A stretch of 64,000 bases of DNA from Collinsella ihumii (GTDB lineage Bacteria; Actinomycetota; Coriobacteriia; Coriobacteriales; Coriobacteriaceae). The position numbers were made by a program, and so were the translations under genes. How positions within the stretch are numbered: position 1 is the first letter of the stretch; every line of letters starts with the position of its first letter. The DNA is taken from the NCBI RefSeq assembly GCF_900046475.1, contig NZ_FCOU01000009.1:62001-126000 (forward strand), given 5' to 3'. The notes beneath the pieces were generated by a model, which made no database searches, was not told where the DNA came from, and saw nothing but the letters and a program-made list of their open reading frames with translations. Below are positions 7,646-16,528 of this stretch, piece after piece.

Positions 7646-8758
7646 CTACCCGAGCGTCCCCTCGGCGCTCCTGCCGATCTCCCAGACCCAGCAGGCGAGC
7701 TCACGGGCGACCGCGACGTTGGCGACGCACGGCCGCTTGCCGGCCGCGCGCAGCGCCTCGTGGCGGGCGCGCAGCCTCCTCGTGGCGTCGGCCGCCCTGC
7801 CCCTGATGCGCGGGGGAACGTCGTAGCCGGCGGGGGCGGCCTTGGGCTTCGGCGAGCACGAGGCGTAGTGCCATGCCGCCTCGACGAGCGCCCGCCTGGA
7901 GGCCGAGTTGCCGGTCTTGGTGATGCCGCCGGTCGCCTCCTTCTCGCCGCTCGAGTGCTCGGACGGCGTGAGGCCGAGCCAGGACGCGTAGGCGCCCGCC
8001 GTGGCGAACCGGGAGAAGCACCCGGCCTCGGTCGCGAGGCAGAACGCCGTGACGGCGTCGACGCCCTTGATGCACGACAGCGCGCCGACGACGCCGGCCC
8101 ACCGCTCGGAGCGGGCCTCGGCGAGCACCAGCTTCTCGAGGGCGCGCTTGTCGGACTCGGCGCAGCGCACGCAGGTGGCGTAGTGGTCGAAGGCGGACGC
8201 CGCGGCGGGCTCGTCGGGCCTGAGCCCCTCGGCCCAGCGCCAGAACGCGCGCGTCCAGGCTCCCCGCCTGCGGCCGAGCGCGTCGGTCTCGTCGAAGACG
8301 TGGCCGCGCCGCAGCAGGAACTTGGAGAGCCGCTGCCGTGCGCGCTGCAGGTCCTCGCGCGCGTCGTCGAGCGCCCGCGACAGGTCTCGGGCGGCCTCGG
8401 CCTCGGCGGGCGGCACCCACACCTCGACGACGTTGCGCGTGGCGAGCAGGCGGGCCAGGAACGCCGCGTCGCGCCTGTCGTTCTTGCGCCTCTTCTCCGC
8501 GGCGGGCTTCTGCATCCTCGACACCGCGCCGACGGCGCAGTCGACGCCCAGCGCCCTGAGCTGGCGGCAGAGGGCGAAGCCGGTCGGCCCGCTCTCGTAG
8601 ACCGCCTTGGGCTCCTCGCACCCCTTGATCCAGGCGGCGATCTCGCCGGCGTCGGTCCCGAAGGACCTCTGCACCACCTCGCCGGTGAACGGGTCGAAGG
8701 CGCATGCCGACACGGAGCGCGCGTGTACGTCGAGCCCGATGGAGGTAACATGGGTCAT
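7646..8758 (-). CDS. IS110-family transposase (DEDD recombinase)
   Basis: A 370-residue transposase. The N-terminal RuvC-like DEDD domain begins SIGLDVHARSVSACAFD; ESGPTG and KRRKNDRRDAAFLARLL follow, carrying further acidic residues. A coiled region spans about 120-210. The C-terminal Tnp_20 domain shows IKGVDAVTA, GLTPSEHSSGEKEATGGITK and RRALVEAAW, with its serine available for strand exchange. ATG 8758 has AGGAGG 6 nt upstream; the longer frame to 8794 lacks such support. It acts on the ends of its own element, in this family guided by an RNA. No truncation or frameshift is seen. Confidence 0.92.
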   Translation of the reverse strand: MTHVTSIGLDVHARSVSACAFDPFTGEVVQRSFGTDAGEIAAWIKGCEEPKAVYESGPTGFALCRQLRALGVDCAVGAVSRMQKPAAEKRRKNDRRDAAFLARLLATRNVVEVWVPPAEAEAARDLSRALDDAREDLQRARQRLSKFLLRRGHVFDETDALGRRRGAWTRAFWRWAEGLRPDEPAAASAFDHYATCVRCAESDKRALEKLVLAEARSERWAGVVGALSCIKGVDAVTAFCLATEAGCFSRFATAGAYASWLGLTPSEHSSGEKEATGGITKTGNSASRRALVEAAWHYASCSPKPKAAPAGYDVPPRIRGRAADATRRLRARHEALRAAGKRPCVANVAVARELACWVWEIGRSAEGTLG

Positions 8759-8992
8759 GGGGAGCCTCCTCCCATGCGTGCGGTACGGCGGCACCGCAGG
8801 GTGACAGATACAACACCATTGTTCCCGCCCAGCCCGCGACCCGGCATGCCGCGGGGAGGCTTTCCCCTCAATGGCTTTCTCATATCGTCTTTACGGGTTG
8901 TTTGGGGACGGGTTCGTTTCAACCCATCGGACACGAAGCGTGCGAACGTTCGCATTCCGGCCTAATTGATGCTTCTTTGAACAATGAGGAAT

Positions 8993-9025
8993 GGGCCGCG
9001 CCCCATATGAAATGGAGCGCGGCCC
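8993..9025 (-). terminator. Hairpin terminator after the large SLH protein gene
   Basis: GGGCCGCGCTCC and GGGGCGCGGCCC form an 11-12 bp stem with a 9-nt loop, about 22 nt past the stop codon at 9048. The trailing ATTCCTC is U-poor, so efficiency is uncertain. Confidence 0.6.
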
Positions 9026-9047
9026 GGTTGTTATCTGCGAGCTGAGC

Positions 9048-11279
9048 CTACTGTGCGAGCACGCCCGCGTTCACAGCGTTCTCCATCATTGCGGCCATCT
9101 CGGCACGAGTGATTTCTCGGACTCCTTGAAGCGAGCGGGTGCCGTCCGGGTTCTCCACGCCGTTGACGACGCCCTGCTGGACCGCCCACGCAACGGCCGG
9201 GCGGGCCCATTCGGATACGGACTCGGCATCAGCAAAGTCATCGAGGACCGAGAGGTCGGCATCGGACAGGTCGGCAGCCATGGCCTTGGCAACCACGGCG
9301 CAGAACTGCTCGCGGGACAGCGCGTCGCCGACGCCGAACGAGCCGGTTCCTTCGTAGCCGGTCATGATGCCGTTGGCTACCGCCCAGTTTACGGCGTCGG
9401 TGTACCAGTCGTGGGACACGTCGGAAAGGCCGGAGTCAGAAGCACCGGGCTCGCCGCCAAGGTAGTTGTAGAGGACCGCAGCGGCCTGCTCACGGGTGAG
9501 GATGTCGTTAGGACCGAAGTCGCCATTGTCGTACCCGTGGAAAACCCCGTTATCGATGGCCCAGTCGACGGAGTCGTGGTACCACTCGTCCTGGTCGATG
9601 TCGGGGAATTGATGCGTGGTGCAAAGATCTCCACCGTCGCAGCCAAAGACGACCTCGACCGTGACGCCGCCCTCAGGCATCTCGAACGTGACGTTGCCGT
9701 CCTCATCGGTCGTGGTCTCGACGCGGTTGCCTTCGGAGTCAGTCACGATGACCTCGCGGATCTCCTGGCCGGGCTCGGGCTCGGTGACGATCGTGGCGGT
9801 GTCTCCAACAGGGACGGGCTCAACGGAAACCGATCCGCCGTCGGTTGCGGGCACCTCGACGTCCTCAACCGGGTCAGGCTCAGGCGTCGGCTCGGGGTCG
9901 GGATCCGGGGTTGGCTCCGGGTCAGGATCGGGGGCGGGCTCTTCGGTTTCGTCAACAAGCTTGATTACTGCGCTCAGCCATGGTTCAACAAAAGCTGTAC
10001 CGGACATATTTGCGCATATCGAGGCATAACCTTCAGGTGTCTTATGGTCTGCACCTCCTGTTGACACGCCGTTGTGGTGTGTTTCCCATGCACGATATGT
10101 TGCAAAATCGATGGTGTACGTACCATCTTCATTCGGAGTCGCTTCAATCCAATTTAAATCGCTTGGGGTTGTTCCAGGGGTGATGGAGCTGGAGATGTCG
10201 AAACGCGATTTTCTGCTAAAGATAAACTCATCATTATTTCCGATATCATCAGTCAGCGCGTAGACCTTTTTTCCTTCAGGTACTTCAAATGTTGCCGTTA
10301 CGTGACGAATCGAAACACCCGGGTCATCTTCGGGGAGCGGCTCATTGCTAATCGTGCAGTTATTGGTATAGAGGTAATCAAACGATCCGTCATCGTTCAT
10401 GATGGCAAGCTGCATACCGGTGTCGATGCCGAAGACCAAAGGAACGTTTTTGGGGATACCAACGAGCGCAAAGCCGTCCTGAACATAGGGAGTCACATCG
10501 AGATAATCAGTCGAATAATGCTCGGTATGGAAACCGGTAATATCATAGCCTTGTATATAGACGCTTTGATCGTCCGTTAGCATGGGAATCGATGTGGAGT
10601 CCACCATGATCCCAACGACTTCAGGGGTAAAAGTTCCATAATCAACGGTTCCAAAGTTTTTGCAAGTCAAAGTGGTTGTCGTATCAATTTGATTCTCAGG
10701 GTCGTCCCATGCTTGCGTATTCGCGAAATTGAGGTTGTCTTCGTATCCTTCTTTCCCATTCTGGCTGTCGATATATACCTGCATGGTATCGGTCGCATCG
10801 GTCAGATGGTACTGAGGCAACACGTACACAGGTTGGAGTACTATGGAGTTGATTATTTTACGCTGAGTGTAACCGATGTAGTTGCCAAAAGGAAGCGAGG
10901 CGGTGCCTTCGGCAATTTCCTCAGGTGTAACAATAGTCGTTCCAAATACATCACATTCAGGATCTTCCTGCGGGTACACAATGTAGTACGCAGGGGCATG
11001 CCCTTCAAATTCCAGTGCCTCGAAGGATTCGATTTGGAAGTGTTCGCCGTCTTCCAGGACAGTCAGCTGATAGGTCTCAACTACTTTACCGCAGTAGTTT
11101 CGCATCTCGGCAGCATGCTCCGTCTTAGCCGCCTCATCTGCGATGGCGTCCTCTGCATATGCCGTGACAGGGAGTGCGGGCTGCATACCAAGCGTCAGCC
11201 CGAGTCCTGCTGCGATGAATGCAGGTATTGCTCTTCTGATTACCTTGCTTGATGTTGCCCAGTTGTTTCGTTTCTGCAT
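9048..11279 (-). CDS. Large secreted protein with three C-terminal SLH repeats
   Basis: A 743-residue wall-anchored protein of unknown function. Residues 1-42 carry a long signal peptide (basic RNNWATSSKVIRR, hydrophobic core, cleavage near AYA-ED). Residues 45-430 match no family I recognise and hold many Thr/Asp-rich beta-type strands. A PDPDPEPTPDPDPEP linker (about 440-465) precedes a small beta domain (about 470-545, a DEDGNVTFEMPEGGVTVEVV pattern) and three SLH repeats (about 555-740). ATG 11279 follows AAGGAG; the frame open to 11366 upstream is not used. Part of the N-terminal region has lower GC than its neighbours, which could mean a variable or acquired surface domain. Confidence 0.75.
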   Translation of the reverse strand: MQKRNNWATSSKVIRRAIPAFIAAGLGLTLGMQPALPVTAYAEDAIADEAAKTEHAAEMRNYCGKVVETYQLTVLEDGEHFQIESFEALEFEGHAPAYYIVYPQEDPECDVFGTTIVTPEEIAEGTASLPFGNYIGYTQRKIINSIVLQPVYVLPQYHLTDATDTMQVYIDSQNGKEGYEDNLNFANTQAWDDPENQIDTTTTLTCKNFGTVDYGTFTPEVVGIMVDSTSIPMLTDDQSVYIQGYDITGFHTEHYSTDYLDVTPYVQDGFALVGIPKNVPLVFGIDTGMQLAIMNDDGSFDYLYTNNCTISNEPLPEDDPGVSIRHVTATFEVPEGKKVYALTDDIGNNDEFIFSRKSRFDISSSITPGTTPSDLNWIEATPNEDGTYTIDFATYRAWETHHNGVSTGGADHKTPEGYASICANMSGTAFVEPWLSAVIKLVDETEEPAPDPDPEPTPDPDPEPTPEPDPVEDVEVPATDGGSVSVEPVPVGDTATIVTEPEPGQEIREVIVTDSEGNRVETTTDEDGNVTFEMPEGGVTVEVVFGCDGGDLCTTHQFPDIDQDEWYHDSVDWAIDNGVFHGYDNGDFGPNDILTREQAAAVLYNYLGGEPGASDSGLSDVSHDWYTDAVNWAVANGIMTGYEGTGSFGVGDALSREQFCAVVAKAMAADLSDADLSVLDDFADAESVSEWARPAVAWAVQQGVVNGVENPDGTRSLQGVREITRAEMAAMMENAVNAGVLAQ

Positions 11280-11446
11280 TGTTGCTCCTTCTTTCCGCAA
11301 TGGACGAAGTGAGCTATCCGGCCGTTTGGAACTTTCGGACTCCTCACGGCATACATGAGAAACCAATTTTCGCTGAAGTTGTTGCGCAACAAAGACAGAT
11401 GGGCGATTTAACTGCCCTAGCGGGCGGTTCTCTCCCTAACAGCCCT

Positions 11447-12016
11447 CTACCCCGCCTCGTACGGAGTAACGCTGTTGCCCTTTACCAGAAACGCCTTCTT
11501 GGCATAGCGCATCATCGGCAGGTCGACCAGGTTGTCGGTGTAGTACTCGTCCGGGATGACATCGTCGCCAAAGGCCTCTTTGAACGCCTTGACCTTGTTG
11601 TCGCCGAAGTTGAGGTGGATGAGCTCCAGCGTCTCGTAGTCGATCGTGGAACATATGCAGCAGGAAATGCCGGTGCGCCTCATGAACTCATCCATCGTGT
11701 AGTTGAACGAGGCGGTGATGATCACATCGTCGGGCCTGGGCGTGTACCAGGGCTTGATCTTATGCATATGGCTGTCCCAAAACGCGTTCACGACGGTCGG
11801 GATGTCGTCAAACGATGTCAGGAACTGATGGATGTACTTGTTGATGGCCTTCTCGATGTCCTCGCGGGAAGACTTCGACCGCTGGTAGCGAATCAGGTGA
11901 TAGATCACAGGAAGGATGTAGCGAATGTTGCGGGGCGCAAACCTGAGCGAGAACAGGTAGAAATCGAGTGGGCTCTCGCCATCGTAGATGGTGTTGTCGA
12001 AATCGAGCACGCGCAT
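11447..12016 (-). CDS. HAD-superfamily phosphatase (SerB-like)
   Basis: A 189-residue cytoplasmic hydrolase. The nucleophile motif VLDFDNTIYDGES at residues 3-15 (DxD) opens the Rossmann-like fold. TASFNYTMDEF supplies the conserved Ser/Thr, and NFGDNKVKAF with YYTDNLVDLPMM supplies the Lys and acidic motifs. A helical cap (about 20-90) fits the phosphoserine phosphatase type. The substrate is unknown. The start has GAGG 6 nt before ATG. It lies 145 bp downstream of proS on the same strand and may be weakly co-transcribed. Confidence 0.75.
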   Translation of the reverse strand: MRVLDFDNTIYDGESPLDFYLFSLRFAPRNIRYILPVIYHLIRYQRSKSSREDIEKAINKYIHQFLTSFDDIPTVVNAFWDSHMHKIKPWYTPRPDDVIITASFNYTMDEFMRRTGISCCICSTIDYETLELIHLNFGDNKVKAFKEAFGDDVIPDEYYTDNLVDLPMMRYAKKAFLVKGNSVTPYEAG

Positions 12017-12075
12017 GCGAAGCCTCGACCCCTCTCCTTGATTTGCTGAGCCCCCGCCCCGTTATGATACGGCTC

Positions 12076-12109
12076 GGAGCGATGCGCGCCGCTGAGTGCG
12101 CATCGCTCC
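12076..12109 (-). terminator. Hairpin between proS and the HAD phosphatase
   Basis: GGAGCGATGCGC and its perfect inverse form a 12-bp stem with a 10-nt loop, about 53 nt past the proS stop. The lack of a U-run makes termination uncertain. Confidence 0.5.
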
Positions 12110-12161
12110 TGACACAGTGTTTACAATGCCCGCCGGTCCATCCTACCGATGGGCGCATCGC

Positions 12162-13886
12162 TTATCGACGCTCGGAGCGAACCGTCTCGGCGAGCTTGGC
12201 AACCACCTCGTCGAGGGCGACATCCTCGCGCTCGCCGGTAGCGCGGCACTTCAGCTCAACGGTGCCGTTCTTGATACCGCGCTTGCCAACGATGAGCTGA
12301 TACGGAAAGCCCATGAGGTCGTTGTCGGCGAACTTGACGCCAGGCCGCTCGGCGCGGTCGTCGAACACGACCTCTACGCCTGCGGCGGCAAGCTCGTCGG
12401 CAAGGCGCGCGGCCTCATCGAATGCCTCGCCCTTCTTGTCGAGCGCGATGACGCTGACCTCGAAGGGGGCGATGGAGGTCGGCCAGATGATGCCGTTCTC
12501 GTCGTTGTGCTGCTCGACGACGGCAGCGAGTGTGCGCGAGATGCCCACGCCGTAGCAGCCCATGAGGAACGGCTTCTCCTCGCCGTTCTCGTCGGCGAAG
12601 GTGGCCCCCATGGCCTCGGAGTACTTGGTGCCGAGCTGGAAGACCTGCGAGACCTCGATGCCGCGCGCACCGGCCAGCGGCTTGCCGCAATGGGGGCAGG
12701 GGTCGCCGGCGTGCACGGTGATGAGGTCCGCCCACTCGTCGACGGTGAAGTCGCGATCGGGGCAGGCGCCGGTGAAGTGGTAGTCGACCTCGTTGGCGCC
12801 GCAGGCCCACTTCTTGGACGTGCGGAGGTTCTCGTCGACCACCAGGCGGATGCCCTCGGGCAGGTTGACCGGCCCGATGAAGCCCTTATGCAGGCCGTTG
12901 GCCTCGAGCTCCTCGTCGGACATCATATGGTAGGCGCCGAAGAGGTGCTCGGCCTTGCACTCGTTGAGCTCGTGATCGCCCGGGACGATGCACACGACCG
13001 GGGTTCCGTCCTCCGCGATGAGCGCAAGCGACTTGCGGGTGCCGTTCTCAGGGAAGCCGAAGAACGCGGCCACGGCCTCGATCGTGCCGAGGCCGGGCGT
13101 GTGGACCTTCTGGAGCGTACCGTCGCCGGGGCCCTCGGTGACCTCGACGGAGGTCGTTGCGGCCTCCTCGTCGGCAGCAAAGCCGCAGTCGTCGCAATAG
13201 ACGAGGGCTGCCTCGCCGGCATCGGCAAGCGCCATGAACTCGACGGAGGTGTCGCCGCCGATCTGCCCGGAGTCGGCGACCACCGGCAGCGCGCGCAGGC
13301 CACAGCGCTCGCAGATGTTTGCGTAGGCCTGCTTCATGTCGTCATAGATCTCCTGCAGGGATTCCTGGGTGGCGGAGAACGAGTAGCCGTCCTTCATGAT
13401 GAACTCGCGCCCGCGCATGAGGCCGAAGCGGGGCCTCATCTCATCGCGGAACTTGTCCTGGATCTGGTACAGGTTCACGGGAAGCTGCTTGTAGCTGCGC
13501 AGCTCGTTCGTGATAAGGTCGGTCACGGTCTCCTCGTGCGTGGGGCCGAGGGCGAACTCGCGGTCATGACGGTCGGTGACGCGCATGAGCTCGGGGCCGT
13601 AGGCGCTCCAACGGCCGGACTCGCGCCAGAGCTCGGCGTCGGTGAGGATCGGCATGAGGAGCTCCTGTGCGCCGGCTGCATCCATCTCGTCGCGCACGAT
13701 GGCCTCGATCTTCTTGAGCGAGCGCCACGCGAGCGGCAGATAGGAATAGAGGCCGGCTGCCTGCTTGCGGATCATGCCGGCGCGCAGCAGCAGGCGATGG
13801 CTTGCGAGCTCGGCCTCGGCAGGATCCTCCTTGAGCGTGGGCGCATAGAGATTTGACATCTTCATGACGCGTTTGGTGGCAGACAC
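12162..13886 (-). CDS. proS: Prolyl-tRNA synthetase, bacterial type
   Basis: A class II aminoacyl-tRNA synthetase of 574 residues, charging tRNA-Pro with proline. Class II motif 1 lies near residues 40-75 (GLYSYLPLAWRSLKKIEAIV). Motif 2 is RPRFGLMRGREFIMKDGYSF. The editing (YbaK-like) insertion spans about 230-390 (VHTPGLGTIEAVAAFFG, KSLALIAEDGTPV). Motif 3 is the GCYGVGISRTLAAVVEQ region. The C-terminal anticodon-binding domain follows. Length matches the bacterial type with editing domain. GTG 13886 has GAGGA 6 nt upstream and gives the SATKRVMKMSNLYAPTLKED start; ATG 13859 is an alternative. It follows ispG on the same strand. Confidence 0.95.
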   Translation of the reverse strand: MSATKRVMKMSNLYAPTLKEDPAEAELASHRLLLRAGMIRKQAAGLYSYLPLAWRSLKKIEAIVRDEMDAAGAQELLMPILTDAELWRESGRWSAYGPELMRVTDRHDREFALGPTHEETVTDLITNELRSYKQLPVNLYQIQDKFRDEMRPRFGLMRGREFIMKDGYSFSATQESLQEIYDDMKQAYANICERCGLRALPVVADSGQIGGDTSVEFMALADAGEAALVYCDDCGFAADEEAATTSVEVTEGPGDGTLQKVHTPGLGTIEAVAAFFGFPENGTRKSLALIAEDGTPVVCIVPGDHELNECKAEHLFGAYHMMSDEELEANGLHKGFIGPVNLPEGIRLVVDENLRTSKKWACGANEVDYHFTGACPDRDFTVDEWADLITVHAGDPCPHCGKPLAGARGIEVSQVFQLGTKYSEAMGATFADENGEEKPFLMGCYGVGISRTLAAVVEQHNDENGIIWPTSIAPFEVSVIALDKKGEAFDEAARLADELAAAGVEVVFDDRAERPGVKFADNDLMGFPYQLIVGKRGIKNGTVELKCRATGEREDVALDEVVAKLAETVRSERR

Positions 13887-13998
13887 GTTTTATCTCCTCA
13901 CGATGGTCGTTATATACACACGGCATGCATCTTACCGCACGTGGCGGGCATGCGGCTATGCAATCGGGCACTCTCCCCTTTTGCGCATATTACGGGCA

Positions 13999-15063
13999 TT
14001 ACAACCGGTCGATCTCCGCCATGAGCTCGTCGACGATGCTCTCCTCGTCGATCTTGCGGATCACCTCGCCGTGGCGGAACAGCAAGGCGCTGCCCTTGCC
14101 GCAGGCGACACCGACGTCCGCGTCTCCCGCCTCCCCCGGTCCGTTGACGACGCAGCCCATGACGGCGACGGAGATGGGCTTGGTCACGGTCTGCAGCCTG
14201 CGCTCCACCTCCTGGGCGATGGGAATCAGGTTCACCTGGGTGCGTCCGCAGGTGGGGCAGCTCACGAGCTCCGGTCCACGGCGACGGATGCCGAGGCATT
14301 CGAGGATTCCCCATGCCACCGGCGGCTCTTCGACGGGATCGGCAGTGAGGGATACGCGAAGGGTGTCGCCGATGCCCTCGGCAAGCAGGATGCCGAGCCC
14401 TACGGAGCTCTTGATGGTCCCTTGGCGAACCGTCCCCGCCTCGGTCACGCCGAGATGCAGCGGCACGTGGGGCAGCTCGCGCGAGAGAGCCCGATACGTC
14501 TCGATGGTCGTCGGAACGCTGTGCGCCTTGGCGGAGAGCACGATGTTCTCAAAACCGCGGTGCTCGAAATGCTCGACGAACCTCATGGAGGAGGCGACGA
14601 GCTTCTCCGGCTGGGTGAGGTCCTGGCGCTCGGCGATATCGCGCTCGAGCGAGCCGGCGTTCACGCCGATGCGGATGGCGGCTCCAGCTTGACCCGCAGC
14701 GTCGATCACCGCGTCGACCTTTTCCCACGAACCGATGTTGCCGGGGTTGATGCGCAGCTTTGCGGCTCCGGCCTTGACGGCGCCTATGGCCAGGCGGTAG
14801 TCGAAGTGGATATCGGCCACGATGGGCACGGGGCTTTCGGCGCAGACCTCGCGAAAGCTCTCGAGCGCATCTTCGCGCGGCACGGTCACGCGAACGATAT
14901 CGCAGCCGGCGGCGGCAAGAGCGCGAACCTGATCGAGCGTTGCGGCGGCATCGGCGGTGTCGGTGCACGTCATGGACTGCACGACGACGGGAGCGCCCCC
15001 GCCGATCGGGACCGACCCGACCATGACCTGACGGGTGTTTTGGCGCGGTAGCTTGGTATCCAT
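13999..15063 (-). CDS. ispG: 4-hydroxy-3-methylbut-2-enyl diphosphate synthase (IspG/GcpE)
   Basis: A 354-residue iron-sulfur enzyme of the MEP pathway, converting MEcPP to HMBPP. The TIM-barrel half begins VMVGSVPIGGGAPVVVQSMT. The cluster cysteines lie in SCPTCGR and GCVVNGPGEA in the C-terminal half. The short bacterial form without the plant-type insert is present. It is the third MEP/lipid gene in a minus-strand run dxr-rseP-ispG; the 71-bp gap to rseP suggests one operon. Confidence 0.95.
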   Translation of the reverse strand: MDTKLPRQNTRQVMVGSVPIGGGAPVVVQSMTCTDTADAAATLDQVRALAAAGCDIVRVTVPREDALESFREVCAESPVPIVADIHFDYRLAIGAVKAGAAKLRINPGNIGSWEKVDAVIDAAGQAGAAIRIGVNAGSLERDIAERQDLTQPEKLVASSMRFVEHFEHRGFENIVLSAKAHSVPTTIETYRALSRELPHVPLHLGVTEAGTVRQGTIKSSVGLGILLAEGIGDTLRVSLTADPVEEPPVAWGILECLGIRRRGPELVSCPTCGRTQVNLIPIAQEVERRLQTVTKPISVAVMGCVVNGPGEAGDADVGVACGKGSALLFRHGEVIRKIDEESIVDELMAEIDRL

Positions 15064-15134
15064 GGGTCTCCTTATCCCCTGCGAGCAGGCGAGGGCGAAC
15101 GTACGTCTCCCTTGTCGCCCATCACGAGAGCCTG

Positions 15135-16502
15135 CTAGAAGAAACGGGTGATGTCCTGTTGGAGCATGTAGACGAACAGGGCCATGAACAAGGCGACGCC
15201 CACATAGGACAGGATCGACCTGATGCGCAGCGGCACCTTGCGACGGGTGATGGCCTGCACGACCTCGATTACCAGTTTACCGCCATCGAGCGGGGGGATG
15301 GGCAGCAGGTTCATGAGGCCGACGGAAAGCGAGATCAGCGCGGCGAACGTCAGGTATATCGCCGGGCCGCTTGCGGCAGCCTGGGCGGACATGACCGAGA
15401 TGCCCACGATTGACGTCGAGCTGCTGAGGACCTCCATGGTCTGCGTAGGCACGAGCAGGGAGATGACGCCGGAAACCGTCTGGTAGATGTAGTCCGCTGA
15501 GACGAAGAACGAGTCGATGGGATTGAGCGTGAAGTTCTCGTAGGGAACGTTGATGCCGATGAGGCCCTCTTCGTCGGGGGCGATCTCGACCGTGTGCTGG
15601 GAGCCGTCCCGCTCGACGTCCAAGGAGATGGTCGCGCCGGGATCGGTATCTCCGGCGGCCTGAAGCGCGGTCACGAGCGCCGTCCACGAATCGGTCTGCT
15701 CTCCGTTGACCGAGATCACCACGTCGCCCGATTCGAGACCGGCCGCATCGGCAGGAGAGCCCTCCACGACCGATCCGATCCGGTTGACATCGACGGGAAC
15801 GTCGAAGCCGATGATCGAGTACACGCTCATGAGCAGGAGAAACCCGAACACGACATTAACGGCGATACCGGCGACGAGCATGAACGCGCGCTTGAGGAAC
15901 CCGACGCCGGCATAGGTCCGCGACCGCTCGTGCTCAAAGAACGCGCCTTGTCCCATCGGGGGCTCCCACGCCTCGCCCTCCCCCGTCGCATGGGCGGCAT
16001 CGAATGCCCGGCCGTCGTAGACGGTGTTCCCTGCGGCATCGCGCGGCAGGGCGGCGAAGGTGCCCGCCTCGTACTTATCGCGCTTTCGGTCGTCGTCGGC
16101 GAAGACGGGGGCAATGGACCCCCACCCCATGAGCTGGATGCAGGCCTCCTGAACGTCCTCCGCGTCGATTCCAAGCTCGAGGGCGAGCTCCTCCACGGTG
16201 ACGATTCCATGGCGGTGGATGGAGGCGAGCACGTCGGGTGTGCTCGGGATATCGAGGTCGTCCATGCCGCAAATGGCGGCGTACCCGCCAAGCAGGATGG
16301 GAGTGACGCCGATCTTGGTACCCGACCGCCTCAACGTGGTATGGAGGTTGAACCGGCAGGGCATGCCGAGAAAGAATTCGGTCACACGGATGCCGCAGGT
16401 GCGCGCTGCAAGGAAATGACCGCCCTCATGGATGAAGATGAGGATGGAGATGGTGACCAGGCCCCAGAAGACCGTTGATACGACACTTATGAGCATATCC
16501 AT
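15135..16502 (-). CDS. rseP: Site-2 metalloprotease RseP/RasP with an unusual cytosolic insert
   Basis: A 455-residue intramembrane zinc protease. The first membrane helix carries HEGGH at about 25-29. A PDZ domain spans about 240-320 (RIGSVVEGSPADAAGLESGD). The NLLPIPPLDGGK motif near 403-414 supplies the third zinc ligand, and a last helix ends the protein. It cuts membrane proteins such as anti-sigma factors and remnant signal peptides. Between ILLGGYAAICGMDD and ERSRTYAGVGFLKRAFM lies an insert of about 90 residues. It includes a winged-helix-like stretch (TVEELALELGIDAEDVQEAC), is much longer than in E. coli or Bacillus, and its role is unknown. It is co-directional with dxr, 26 bp away. 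Confidence 0.92.
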   Translation of the reverse strand: MDMLISVVSTVFWGLVTISILIFIHEGGHFLAARTCGIRVTEFFLGMPCRFNLHTTLRRSGTKIGVTPILLGGYAAICGMDDLDIPSTPDVLASIHRHGIVTVEELALELGIDAEDVQEACIQLMGWGSIAPVFADDDRKRDKYEAGTFAALPRDAAGNTVYDGRAFDAAHATGEGEAWEPPMGQGAFFEHERSRTYAGVGFLKRAFMLVAGIAVNVVFGFLLLMSVYSIIGFDVPVDVNRIGSVVEGSPADAAGLESGDVVISVNGEQTDSWTALVTALQAAGDTDPGATISLDVERDGSQHTVEIAPDEEGLIGINVPYENFTLNPIDSFFVSADYIYQTVSGVISLLVPTQTMEVLSSSTSIVGISVMSAQAAASGPAIYLTFAALISLSVGLMNLLPIPPLDGGKLVIEVVQAITRRKVPLRIRSILSYVGVALFMALFVYMLQQDITRFF

Positions 16503-16528
16503 ATGAGACGCCTATCGACGCGTATGCC

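Larger units (their letters stand above)
7306..8885 (-). mobile_element. IS110-type insertion sequence
   Basis: A 1,580-bp unit bounded by perfect 17-bp inverted repeats, ATATGAGAAAGCCATTG at 7306-7322 and its inverse at 8869-8885. It contains one transposase gene on the minus strand. About 320 nt of non-coding DNA follow the gene and 110 nt precede it. It inserted directly after the tRNA-Ala terminator. No target duplication is evident, as is usual for IS110 relatives. The gene is intact, so the element may be active. Confidence 0.8.

Noticed and set aside
7429-8965. Alternative long frames over the IS110 transposase (7429-8751 minus, 7701-8819 minus, 7631-8965 plus)
   Set aside because: Composition is almost only Arg/Ala/Pro/Gly, typical of shifted frames in 70% GC DNA; the DEDD transposase frame explains the region.
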